From: Rhizobiales bacterium UBA697
GTDB taxonomy: Bacteria; Pseudomonadota; Alphaproteobacteria; Rhizobiales; Ancalomicrobiaceae
Assembly: GCA_002298965.1 (NCBI GenBank)
Contig: DBMN01000019.1
Coordinates: forward strand, 200 to 5,520
DNA length: 5,321 bases
Reading direction: 5' to 3'
The translations under genes and the position numbers were made by a program. Under the pieces are notes generated by a model that was given only the letters and a program-made list of their open reading frames with translations, had not been told where the DNA came from and did no database searches. Below are positions 1-5,119 of this stretch, piece after piece. Every line of letters begins with the position of its first letter. Position 1 is the first letter of the stretch.

Positions 1-384
1 CCAGGGATCGTCGCGACTGGCGACGACGATCGCCGGGCGCCCGAGCGGCGCGGTCGGCAGCGGGGCGAAGGCGGCGACGTGCGGCCCCTTGCGCCGATGC
101 AGTTCGACGTCGGCGGGCGCGACCAGCAACAGCCCGGCGATCGGCAGATCGGGCCGCCGCGTCGCCAGATGCACGGCGAGGACGGCGCCCAGACTGTGGC
201 CGGCGATCGTCGCGCCGGGATTGTCCTCGATCGCGCGTTCGACGCGGGCGAGCCAGCCTTCGAGATCGGGCCGATCCCAGTCGTCCTGCTCGACGAGGAC
301 CATGTCCTCGACCTCGGCCTGCCACAGCCTCTGCCAATGGCCGGGCCCCGACCCGTGGAGCCCCGGAAGCAGCAATGTGGTCAT
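1..384 (-). CDS. RBBP9/YdeN-family alpha/beta hydrolase, N-terminal part (3' end off window)
   Basis: The minus-strand frame reads 128 codons from ATG at 384-382 to the window edge with no stop. It opens with MTTLLLPGLHGSGPGHWQ, the characteristic first strand and oxyanion-type loop of the RBBP9/YdeN serine hydrolases. AGHSLG at residues 61-66 is the nucleophile elbow, with Ser64 as nucleophile. SRDDPW at 123-128 matches the family S-x-x-D-P segment, so Asp126 is the likely acid of the triad. The catalytic His and about 50-60 further residues of a usual 180-residue protein lie outside. GGGAGGA just upstream of the ATG is a good ribosome binding site and supports this start. Members are small cytosolic serine hydrolases, mostly of unknown substrate. 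It is divergent from the sulfonate operon; shared regulation is possible but not shown. Family assignment is firm, substrate unknown. Confidence 0.88.
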   Translation of the reverse strand, partial: MTTLLLPGLHGSGPGHWQRLWQAEVEDMVLVEQDDWDRPDLEGWLARVERAIEDNPGATIAGHSLGAVLAVHLATRRPDLPIAGLLLVAPADVELHRRKGPHVAAFAPLPTAPLGRPAIVVASRDDPW

Positions 385-577
385 CGGGTCCTCCCGGAAG
401 GGTCTGCGACGACGGCCCGCGGCCGCGATTTCCGAGGAGTCTAGCCCGCGGCGGCCGCCGGCGCGTGGGCGGGCGTTCCAAATCGCCCTCGCCGACGTCA
501 TTCGTTTTCCAAGACCGGCGAGCCGGCCGAAAGCCGCTCCCCGACAGGCGCATCGACGCGCCGATCCGCCGCGACGA

Positions 578-603
578 TATAATCTACAAAAAAGGTATTT
601 TAT
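578..603 (+). promoter_or_regulatory. Candidate promoter/operator of the sulfonate operon: TATAAT within an A/T-rich imperfect dyad
   Basis: TATAAT at 578-583 is a perfect -10 hexamer in a locally A/T-rich island inside DNA of about 70% G+C. No good -35 lies 16-18 bases upstream; the best is TCGACG at 553-558 with a 19-base gap, so an activator may be needed. The same bases form a 25-bp imperfect dyad: ATAATCTAC (579-587), a spacer of seven bases rich in A, and GTATTTTAT (595-603), with 7 of 9 arm positions matching. This shape suits a LysR-type activator site such as CysB/Cbl, which control sulfonate operons in enterobacteria, but I cannot assign the regulator. The reverse strand also offers a TAAAAT-like hexamer, so the island could serve the divergent hydrolase gene too. 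Confidence 0.5.
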
Positions 604-604
604 T

Positions 605-621
605 TTTCCGACGCTCGGAAA
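605..621. promoter_or_regulatory. Perfect 7-bp inverted repeat next to the promoter island, candidate operator
   Basis: TTTCCGA-CGC-TCGGAAA is a perfect 7-bp inverted repeat with a three-base spacer, 22 bases downstream of the TATAAT hexamer. If that hexamer is used, the dyad would sit at roughly +15 to +30, a position typical of a repressor site. The T-run precedes rather than follows the dyad on the plus strand, and neither strand has a proper U-tract after it, so a terminator is unlikely. The bound protein is unknown. Confidence 0.4.
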
Positions 622-743
622 TTCGCAAGCCGGTTCGTCGCGATCGGCGGCGAAGACAGGCATTCTGAGAGGGTCGAGACGGCTCGGGCCGGAGCGACCG
701 CGGGATTTGTCGGAGCAGCTTGCACCGCGTCACCAAAGCTAAA

Positions 744-784
744 AGCACCACGAAGGGTTTCGTGGGCTCCTCGATCTCGGAGGA
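744..784 (+). promoter_or_regulatory. Leader RNA stem-loop followed by a hairpin that can mask the uORF Shine-Dalgarno
   Basis: CCACGAA (748-754), loop GGGT, and TTCGTGG (759-765) form a perfect 7-bp stem. AGC (744-746) and GCT (766-768) extend it to 10 bp around one bulged A. Immediately after, TCCTC (768-772) can pair with GAGGA (780-784), which is the core of the Shine-Dalgarno of the uORF at 791. The two structures share base 768, so they could coexist almost fully. No U-tract follows on the plus strand; on the minus strand the stem is followed by a short TTT, giving at most a weak reverse terminator. Folding was done by eye only. Confidence 0.4.
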
Positions 785-790
785 ATTCCC

Positions 791-820
791 ATGACACGGA
801 CCTGTCGACGCGATCGCTGA
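791..820 (+). CDS. Candidate cysteine-containing leader peptide MTRTCRRDR (uORF)
   Basis: GGAGGA at 779-784 sits six bases before ATG 791, the best ribosome binding site in the window, yet the frame ends after nine codons at TGA 818-820. The peptide MTRTCRRDR has one Cys in the middle and four Arg. The Cys codon is TGT, and ACA and CGA are also used, all of which are unusual choices in this GC-rich sequence and would slow a ribosome. It lies about 110 bases upstream of the next ORF of a sulfur-acquisition operon. Short Cys-bearing uORFs that sense cysteine supply are known before sulfur genes in mycobacteria. By analogy this may couple operon expression to Cys-tRNA charging. Function is inferred; translation is likely on ribosome-site grounds. 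Confidence 0.5.
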   Translation: MTRTCRRDR

Positions 821-853
821 TCGCTCCACCCCGACGAACCGCCGACGCCTGCC

Positions 854-868
854 GCGGGCCCCGCCCGC
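854..868 (+). promoter_or_regulatory. GC-rich hairpin between the uORF and the first operon gene
   Basis: GCGGGC, loop CCC, GCCCGC form a perfect 6-bp GC stem, 33 bases past the uORF stop and 64 bases before the start at 933. It is not followed by a U-run, so it is not a classical intrinsic terminator. It could act as a pause or Rho-related element in a leader attenuation scheme, or be a chance product of base composition. Confidence 0.25.
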
Positions 869-932
869 CGGGTCGACGCTCGCCCTTCATCCCGAATTTC
901 GAGGACGCCGCAGCCGCGGCGAACGAACAGCC

Positions 933-1139
933 ATGCCAACGGCCTATGCCATCGACGTCCAGTTCCAGACCGCCGGCGTGGCGGTCGGCCAGCCGGGCGA
1001 CTTCAAGTTCTTCTCGTCGTCGCCCGCCTTCGATCCGCTCGAGGGGCGCATCTTCCCCTCGCTCGCCCACGTCAATCGCGCCGCGCGCGATCTCGCCGTC
1101 ACCGCCCGCGTCCGCCGGGCCGGCGCCGCGCGCCCCTGA
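933..1139 (+). CDS. Unrecognised 68-aa protein at the head of the sulfonate operon
   Basis: I do not recognise the family. The frame is convincingly coding: third positions are almost all G or C, the stop is 17 bases before ssuA on the same strand, and the composition is that of a small folded protein. Residues 4-35 suggest two or three beta strands (YAIDVQF, GVAVG, DFKFFSS), followed by an aromatic/proline turn (PAFDPLEGRIFPS, 31-43) and a helix (LAHVNRAARDLA, 44-55). The tail from 56 on is Arg/Ala-rich. There is no signal peptide or membrane segment, so it should be cytosolic. It has no Cys and no Met beyond the initiator. ATG 933 has only a weak ribosome site (gaacga), so it may depend on the upstream leader or start elsewhere. 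The position suggests a role in sulfonate use or its regulation. Confidence 0.72.
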   Translation: MPTAYAIDVQFQTAGVAVGQPGDFKFFSSSPAFDPLEGRIFPSLAHVNRAARDLAVTARVRRAGAARP

Positions 1140-1156
1140 CCCATCGGAGAAACCCC

Positions 1157-2125
1157 ATGAATCGTCGTGACTTCCTCTTCGCCTCGGCGCTCGCCGCCGG
1201 AACCTCCTTCGCCCCCCTCGTCGGCTCGTCCGGCGCGCGGGCGGAGGACCGGCCGAACCGCCTGCGGATCGGGTACCAGAAGACCAGCGCTCTGCTGCTG
1301 GTGAAGGCCCGCCGCGAGATCGAGAAGCGGCTGGAGCCGCAGGGCATCGCCGTCGAATGGGTGGAATTCCCCTTCGGCCCGCCGCTGCTCGAGGCGCTGC
1401 AGGCCGGCGCCGTCGACTACGGCTACACCGGCGACGCCCCGCCGATCTTCGCGCAGGCCGCGCGCGCCGACCTCTATTACGTCGCGGCGATCCCGGCGCG
1501 CGGCGACGGCCAGGCGATCCTCGTCGCCCCGGATTCGCCGGCGAAGACCATCGCCGACCTGAAGGGCAAGAAGATCGCCGTCGCCAAGGGCTCGTCGGCG
1601 CACAATCTTCTCGTCGCCGCGACCGAGGCGGCCGGGCTGAAGTGGACGGACTTCGAGGTCGCCTACCTCGCCCCCGCCGATGCCGCCGCCGCCTTCGCCA
1701 AGGGCGCGGTCGACGCCTGGTCGATCTGGGATCCCTATTTCGCGCTGGCCGAGCTCTCGCCCCGCGGCGCCCGGGCGTTGCCGGTCGAACAGGCGGCGTC
1801 GCGGCAGAACTCGTTCTTCCTCGCCAACCGCCTCTTCGCCGACAAGTACCCGGCACTGGTCGCGGCGGTGAACGAGGAGATCGGCCGGACGACCGCCTGG
1901 GCCGCCGCCAACCGCGGCGAGGTCGCCGCCCTCTATGCGCAGGCGAGCGGCGTGCCGCTCGAGGCGCAGAAGCGGGCGGTCGGCCGCGCCGAGTTCACCT
2001 TCGGCCCGCTGAGCGACAAGGTGATCGCGGAACAGCAGGCGGTCGCCGACCGCTTCCAGCGTCTCGGTCTGATCCCCAAGCCGATCGTCGTGCGCGACAT
2101 CGTCTGGAAGGCCAAGTCGGCCTGA
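1157..2125 (+). CDS. ssuA: Sulfonate ABC transporter substrate-binding protein (SsuA family)
   Basis: This is the periplasmic receptor of an aliphatic sulfonate importer. The N-terminus NRRDFLF (2-8) followed by a hydrophobic stretch and ARA (27-29) reads as a Tat-type signal with cleavage after Ala29. The mature part starts with RLRIGYQK (36-42) and carries family hallmarks: YTGDAPPIF (90-98), the ligand-cleft segment of SsuA proteins; AKGSSAHN (143-150); and AVDAWSIWDPY (184-194). The length of 322 residues is usual. GGAG at 1146-1149 with seven bases to ATG 1157 supports the start. Apart from the initiator there is no Met or Cys, as expected of proteins made in sulfur starvation. It is followed by the permease gene after 20 bases. 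The exact ligand (alkanesulfonate, taurine or a sulfate ester) cannot be read from sequence; the SsuA-type motifs favour alkanesulfonates. Confidence 0.95.
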   Translation: MNRRDFLFASALAAGTSFAPLVGSSGARAEDRPNRLRIGYQKTSALLLVKARREIEKRLEPQGIAVEWVEFPFGPPLLEALQAGAVDYGYTGDAPPIFAQAARADLYYVAAIPARGDGQAILVAPDSPAKTIADLKGKKIAVAKGSSAHNLLVAATEAAGLKWTDFEVAYLAPADAAAAFAKGAVDAWSIWDPYFALAELSPRGARALPVEQAASRQNSFFLANRLFADKYPALVAAVNEEIGRTTAWAAANRGEVAALYAQASGVPLEAQKRAVGRAEFTFGPLSDKVIAEQQAVADRFQRLGLIPKPIVVRDIVWKAKSA

Positions 2126-2145
2126 CCCCTTCCCGGAGATCAGCC

Positions 2146-3030
2146 ATGACCACCGCGACCGGTCTCGCGACCCTCGTCCCCGCGATCGAAGCCGACCCGC
2201 CGCGCGCGGCGGGTCTCGATCGCCTCCGTCCCCTCGGCCGCGCGATCGGTCGCCTCCTTCTCGCCTCGCGGCTGACGCCGTGGCTGGTGCCGCTCGGCCT
2301 CCTCGTCCTGTGGGCGGCGGCGAGCGCCACCGGCCGGCTCTCGCCGCAGGTCCTGCCGCCGCCCTGGGCGATCGCCGAGGCGGCCCGCGCCAAGATCGTC
2401 GACGGCGAACTGGTGACGAACATCGCCGTCTCCTTCCGCCGCGCCGTCTCGGGCTTCCTCGTCGGCGGCGGCATCGCCTTCCTGCTCGGCCTCGCCAACG
2501 GCGTGTCGAAACGCTCCGAACGGCTGACCGACACCACCGTCCAGATGATCCGCAACATCCCCAATCTGTCGCTGATCCCGCTGGTCATCCTGTGGTTCGG
2601 CATCGGCGAGGAGGCGAAGCTCTTCCTCACCGCGCTCGGCGTCTTCTTCCCCGTCTACGTCAACACCTTCCACGGCGTCCGCACGGTCGACGCCGGGCTG
2701 GTCGAGATGGGGCGTTCCTACGGCATGGGGCGGCTCGAACTCTTCCGCCGCGTGGTGTTGCCGGGCGCCCTGCCGTCGATCTTCGTCGGCGTGCGCTACG
2801 CCCTCGGCGTGATGTGGCTGACGCTGATCGTCGCCGAGACCATCGCCGCCTCCTCCGGCATCGGCCACATGGCGACGGAGGCGCGCGAGTTCCTGCAGGT
2901 CGACGTCGTGGTGCTCGCCATCCTGATCTACGCCGCCCTCGGCAAGCTCGCCGACACCACGGTCCGCCTGCTCGAACGGGCGACGCTCGCCTGGCATCCC
3001 GCCTTCGCCGATCCGAGGGGGACGAAATGA
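2146..3030 (+). CDS. ssuC: Sulfonate ABC transporter permease (SsuC family)
   Basis: This is the inner-membrane channel subunit of the importer, 294 residues, of the BPD_transp_1 type. A polar N-terminus of about 40 residues precedes the first membrane segment (LTPWLVPLGLLVLWAAA, 43-59). Further hydrophobic segments lie near 101-119, 139-152, 157-175, 210-235 and 253-266. NIPNLSLIPLVILWFGIG (137-154) is diagnostic of SsuC/TauC permeases. The EAA-like loop that docks the ATPase is EMGRSYGMG (187-195) with VVLP at 203-206. ATG 2146 has GGAG at 2135-2138, seven bases ahead. The open frame extends upstream inside ssuA, but nothing there resembles a permease. The stop overlaps the ssuB start (ATGA), implying translational coupling. 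There is no Cys, but Met is retained, unlike in the soluble partners. Confidence 0.95.
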   Translation: MTTATGLATLVPAIEADPPRAAGLDRLRPLGRAIGRLLLASRLTPWLVPLGLLVLWAAASATGRLSPQVLPPPWAIAEAARAKIVDGELVTNIAVSFRRAVSGFLVGGGIAFLLGLANGVSKRSERLTDTTVQMIRNIPNLSLIPLVILWFGIGEEAKLFLTALGVFFPVYVNTFHGVRTVDAGLVEMGRSYGMGRLELFRRVVLPGALPSIFVGVRYALGVMWLTLIVAETIAASSGIGHMATEAREFLQVDVVVLAILIYAALGKLADTTVRLLERATLAWHPAFADPRGTK

Positions 3031-3848
3031 CCGCCGCCACCCTCCCCCGCGACTTCGACGCCCTGTTCGTCGACCGCCCCGCCGACGCCCGCGCGCGCCG
3101 CGGCATCGCCATCCGGCTCGCCGGCCTGACCAAACGCTTCGGCGACCTCGACGTGCTGCGCGGCATCGACCTCGCCGTGCCGGCCGGCCAGTTCGTGGCG
3201 ATCGTCGGCCGCTCCGGCTGCGGCAAGTCCACGCTGCTGCGCATTCTCTCCGGCCTCGACCGGCCGAGCGAGGGCGAGCTGGTCTTCGGCGAGGGAGACG
3301 GCGAGGACGTCGTGCCGCGCCTGATGTTCCAGGAACCGCGGCTTCTCCCGTGGGCGCGCGTCGTCGACAACGTCGCGGTCGGCCTCGGCCGCGACCGCGA
3401 GGCACTCGACGGCGGCCTCCGCGTCGCCTCGGCGCTCGCCGCCGTCGGCCTCTCCGACAAGACCGACGCCTGGCCGGCGGTTCTGTCGGGCGGACAGAAG
3501 CAGCGCGTGGCGCTCGCCCGCGCGCTGGTCTCGCGGCCGCGCTTCCTCGCCCTCGACGAACCGCTCGGCGCGCTCGACGCCCTCACCCGCATCGGCATGC
3601 AGGCGCTGGTCGAACGGGTGTGGCAGGCCCAGGGCTTCACCGCGGTCCTCGTCACCCACGACGTCGCCGAGGCGATCGCGCTCGCCGATCGCGTGGTGAT
3701 GATCGAGGACGGCCGCATCGCCCTCGACGTCGCCGTCGACCTGCCCCGCCCGCGCCGGCGCGGCTCGGCCGATCTCGCCCGGCTCGAGGCCGAGATCCTC
3801 AGACATCTCGTGCCGGAAGAGACACCCGAGGTCGACTGGGTCATCTGA
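3027..3848 (+). CDS. ssuB: Sulfonate ABC transporter ATP-binding protein (SsuB family)
   Basis: This is the cytoplasmic ATPase that powers the SsuAC importer, 273 residues. Motifs appear in order: Walker A GRSGCGKST (61-69), Q-loop FQEPRLLPW (101-109, Gln102), signature LSGGQKQR (153-160), Walker B FLALDEP (173-179) with Glu178 catalytic, D-loop GALDAL (181-186) and the switch His211 in VTHD. The pattern EPRLLPW after the Q-loop is typical of the SsuB/TauB/nitrate group. The start ATG 3027 overlaps the ssuC stop by four bases, and a G-rich ribosome site (AGGGGG, 3016-3021) lies inside the ssuC end. An N-terminal extension of about 25 residues before the first strand is unremarkable for alphaproteobacterial SsuB. 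All catalytic residues are present. TauB is the main alternative name; the cognate SBP favours SsuB. Confidence 0.95.
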   Translation: MTAATLPRDFDALFVDRPADARARRGIAIRLAGLTKRFGDLDVLRGIDLAVPAGQFVAIVGRSGCGKSTLLRILSGLDRPSEGELVFGEGDGEDVVPRLMFQEPRLLPWARVVDNVAVGLGRDREALDGGLRVASALAAVGLSDKTDAWPAVLSGGQKQRVALARALVSRPRFLALDEPLGALDALTRIGMQALVERVWQAQGFTAVLVTHDVAEAIALADRVVMIEDGRIALDVAVDLPRPRRRGSADLARLEAEILRHLVPEETPEVDWVI

Positions 3849-3942
3849 CCCGGCCGACGCCCCCCCCGCCCGACTGTATCCGACGGCCGCACGGGCCGGA
3901 TCGGCCGGGCCCTCACGTCCCCCTGCAACCGAGGACCCCACG
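3849..3942 (+). other. Gap between ssuB and tauD with GC hairpins and the tauD ribosome site
   Basis: This 94-base gap is the only sizeable break inside the operon. It holds a run of eight C (3860-3867), and a small hairpin GGCCG-GAT-CGGCC (3894-3906) that competes with GGGCC/GGCCC pairing (3893-3897 with 3908-3912). There is no U-tract, so transcription probably reads through, perhaps with reduced tauD output or RNA processing here. GAGGA at 3931-3935 is the ribosome site for tauD. No promoter hexamers are evident. Confidence 0.35.
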
Positions 3943-4851
3943 ATGAGCTTCTACCGCGACTTCAACGACAAGATCGCCATCGAGAGCTGGAACACCGCCG
4001 AACGCGCGCCCTACGAGACGATCCGCGTCGAGCGCCTGTCGCCGTCGGTCGGCGCCGAGATCCACGGCGTCGACCTGCGCGACCTCTCCGACCGCCAGTT
4101 CGCGGAGATCCGCCGGGCGATCGACGAGAACCTCGCCGTGCTGATCCGCGACCAGACCCTGACGCGCGCCGATCACAAGGCCTTCGCCCTGCGTTTCGGC
4201 GCCACGCTCCATCGCCACGAACTCGGCGCGGCGCGGGCCTGGGACCCGAAGGACTACGATCCCGAGATCCTCGGCTGGCGCACCGGCAAGGACAGCCGCT
4301 TCACCGCCGGCGACGGCTGGCACCCCGACGTCTCCTGCGATCCGAGCCCGATCGCCTTCTCGGCGCTGCACGTCACCCGGCTGCCGCCGCTCGGCGGCGA
4401 CACCGCCTTCGCCAACGCCTATCTCGCCTACGAGTCGCTGTCGGATCCGATCAAGGCGCTGCTCGACGGCCTGACCGCGGTCCACGACGGCTCGCTCGCC
4501 TGGACCGCCGGTTACGGCGCGCGGCCCGATCCGGGCAAGACCTATCCCCAGACCGAGCACCCCGTGGTGCCGACGCATCCGCGCACCGGGCGCAAATATC
4601 TCTACGTGAACGCCTCCTTCACCTCGCACATCGTCCAGCTGACGCGGCCCGAGAGCGACGCCCTGTTGGGACTCCTGTTCCGCCACGTCGAGCGCAACCT
4701 CGCCTTCCAGACCCGTATCCGCTGGCACCCCAACTCGCTGCTCGTCTGGGACAACTGGGCGAGCCAGCACCACGCGATCTGGGACTACTACCCCCACGAA
4801 CGCTTCGGCGAGCGCGTCTCGGTGGTGACGGGAGAGCGGCCGGCGGCGTGA
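3943..4851 (+). CDS. tauD: TauD/TfdA-family Fe(II)/2-oxoglutarate-dependent sulfonate dioxygenase
   Basis: The predicted enzyme uses Fe(II), O2 and 2-oxoglutarate to hydroxylate the carbon bearing the sulfonate; the product breaks down to an aldehyde and sulfite. It has 302 residues (E. coli TauD has 283), with about 20 extra at the N-terminus. The metal triad is visible: WHPD gives His127 and Asp129, and DNWASQHHA gives the distal His276. Arg291, aligned with TauD Arg270, should bind 2-oxoglutarate. GGDTAFANAYLAYE (151-164) and THPRTGRKYLYVN (211-223) are family signatures. WHPDVSCD differs from the WHTDVTF of E. coli TauD and recalls the branch that includes fungal sulfonate dioxygenases, so the substrate may not be taurine. 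GAGGA seven bases before ATG 3943 supports the start. Cys132 is the only sulfur residue besides the initiator. It follows ssuACB and probably acts on what they import. Confidence 0.88.
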   Translation: MSFYRDFNDKIAIESWNTAERAPYETIRVERLSPSVGAEIHGVDLRDLSDRQFAEIRRAIDENLAVLIRDQTLTRADHKAFALRFGATLHRHELGAARAWDPKDYDPEILGWRTGKDSRFTAGDGWHPDVSCDPSPIAFSALHVTRLPPLGGDTAFANAYLAYESLSDPIKALLDGLTAVHDGSLAWTAGYGARPDPGKTYPQTEHPVVPTHPRTGRKYLYVNASFTSHIVQLTRPESDALLGLLFRHVERNLAFQTRIRWHPNSLLVWDNWASQHHAIWDYYPHERFGERVSVVTGERPAA

Positions 4852-4875
4852 TCGGCGCCGCCCGCCGCCCCGTTC

Positions 4876-4912
4876 GCGGAAGGGCCATGACCTCGGTGCA
4901 TGGCTCTTTCGC
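4876..4912 (+). terminator. Probable transcription terminator after tauD
   Basis: GCGGAAGGGCCATG (4876-4889) pairs over all 14 positions with CATGGCTCTTTCGC (4899-4912), including two G-U pairs, around a nine-base loop. It begins 25 bases after the tauD stop. The TCTTT on the 3' side can act as a short U-tract beyond a shorter core stem (GGGCCATG with CATGGCTC). It is not a textbook strong terminator, because C-rich sequence follows, but it is the clearest hairpin at the end of the operon and separates it from metN. Confidence 0.55.
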
Positions 4913-5119
4913 CCCGTCCGCCGAAAGCATATTCCCGCGCGGCCGAGGTCGACGACCACCGACGCCTCGGGAAGGCCGCCCTCGATGGAATGCGATTTCC
5001 CGTTCCGAATTGGTTCGAGGACTGAAATGCGTTTCCACGAAATCCGGATCGACCGGCTATCGATTGGAAACTGATTTCTCTATCGTGGCCGCGGACACTG
5101 ACAGGCGACGGAGCATCCC
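4913..5119 (+). promoter_or_regulatory. Leader/control region of metN with three similar short dyads
   Basis: About 200 bases lie between the terminator hairpin and metN. CCGAGG (4943-4948) and CCTCGG (4965-4970) can pair. Three similar dyads follow: GGAATGCGATTTCC (4987-5000), GAAATGCGTTTC (5024-5035) and GAAACTGATTTC (5067-5078), with centres about 36 and 43 bases apart. They vaguely recall the TGAA-N5-TTCA pattern of MetR but do not match it. ATCGA (5048-5052) and TCGAT (5060-5064) add another small inverted repeat. I cannot place convincing -35/-10 hexamers, and I see no SAM-II riboswitch core. The stretch is less GC-rich than its surroundings, in keeping with a control region. Confidence 0.4.
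5027..5074 (+). CDS. Possible short uORF ahead of metN (MRFHEIRIDRLSIGN)
   Basis: GAGGA at 5017-5021 lies five bases before ATG 5027, and the frame closes at TGA 5072-5074 after 15 codons, 45 bases before the metN start. The peptide carries no Cys and no Met beyond the initiator, so direct sensing of sulfur amino acids by codon stalling is not suggested. Codon choice (CTA, ATT, GGA) is unlike the neighbouring genes. It overlaps two of the short dyads described for this region. It could be a leader peptide, or a chance ribosome site. Confidence 0.25.
   Translation: MRFHEIRIDRLSIGN

Larger units (their letters stand above)
385..932. other. Divergent intergenic control region
   Basis: About 550 bases separate the hydrolase start from the first sizeable ORF of the sulfonate operon. 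The part nearest the hydrolase (385-574) is GC-rich, with short GC palindromes such as CCGGC-GA-GCCGG at 515-526 and no protein signal I trust. The middle (576-621) is strikingly A/T-rich and carries promoter-like and operator-like elements. The right part (622-932) looks like a long transcribed leader for the operon, with a stem-loop, a uORF and a GC hairpin, each listed separately. Apparent longer reading frames here lack family resemblance and coding bias and look like GC-driven chance ORFs. Confidence 0.6.

Noticed and set aside
79..742. Plus-strand frames antisense to the hydrolase and running into the intergenic region
   Set aside because: The minus strand encodes a clear GHSLG hydrolase; the plus-strand translations are Arg/Ser/Pro-rich and featureless.
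744..768. Stem-loop as an intrinsic terminator
   Set aside because: No U-tract follows on the plus strand and only a short TTT on the minus strand, with no minus-strand gene entering it.
782..789. GGAATTCC palindrome
   Set aside because: It arises from the Shine-Dalgarno and spacer before the uORF; an isolated 8-bp palindrome is not significant.
812..825. Tandem GATCGCT repeat at the uORF stop
   Set aside because: Two copies of seven bases in GC-rich DNA with frequent GATCG words; no further copies form an array.
600..1856. Long minus-strand open frame (about 420 codons) across the leader and ssuA
   Set aside because: Arg/Pro-rich low-complexity product, opposite a clear SsuA gene and a structured leader; composition artefact.
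2140..3405. Long antisense open frame (about 420 codons) opposite ssuC and ssuB
   Set aside because: Arg/Gly-rich translation with no family features; it is the usual by-product of very high GC third positions in the real genes on the plus strand.
3913..4959. Minus-strand open frame (about 350 codons) opposite tauD
   Set aside because: Mirror of TauD codons with no recognisable motif and no ribosome site; shadow frame.
4980..5119. SAM-II or other S-adenosylmethionine riboswitch before metN
   Set aside because: Such elements occur before methionine genes in alphaproteobacteria, but I cannot find the conserved pseudoknot core here; only short dyads are visible. A covariance-model search would settle it.
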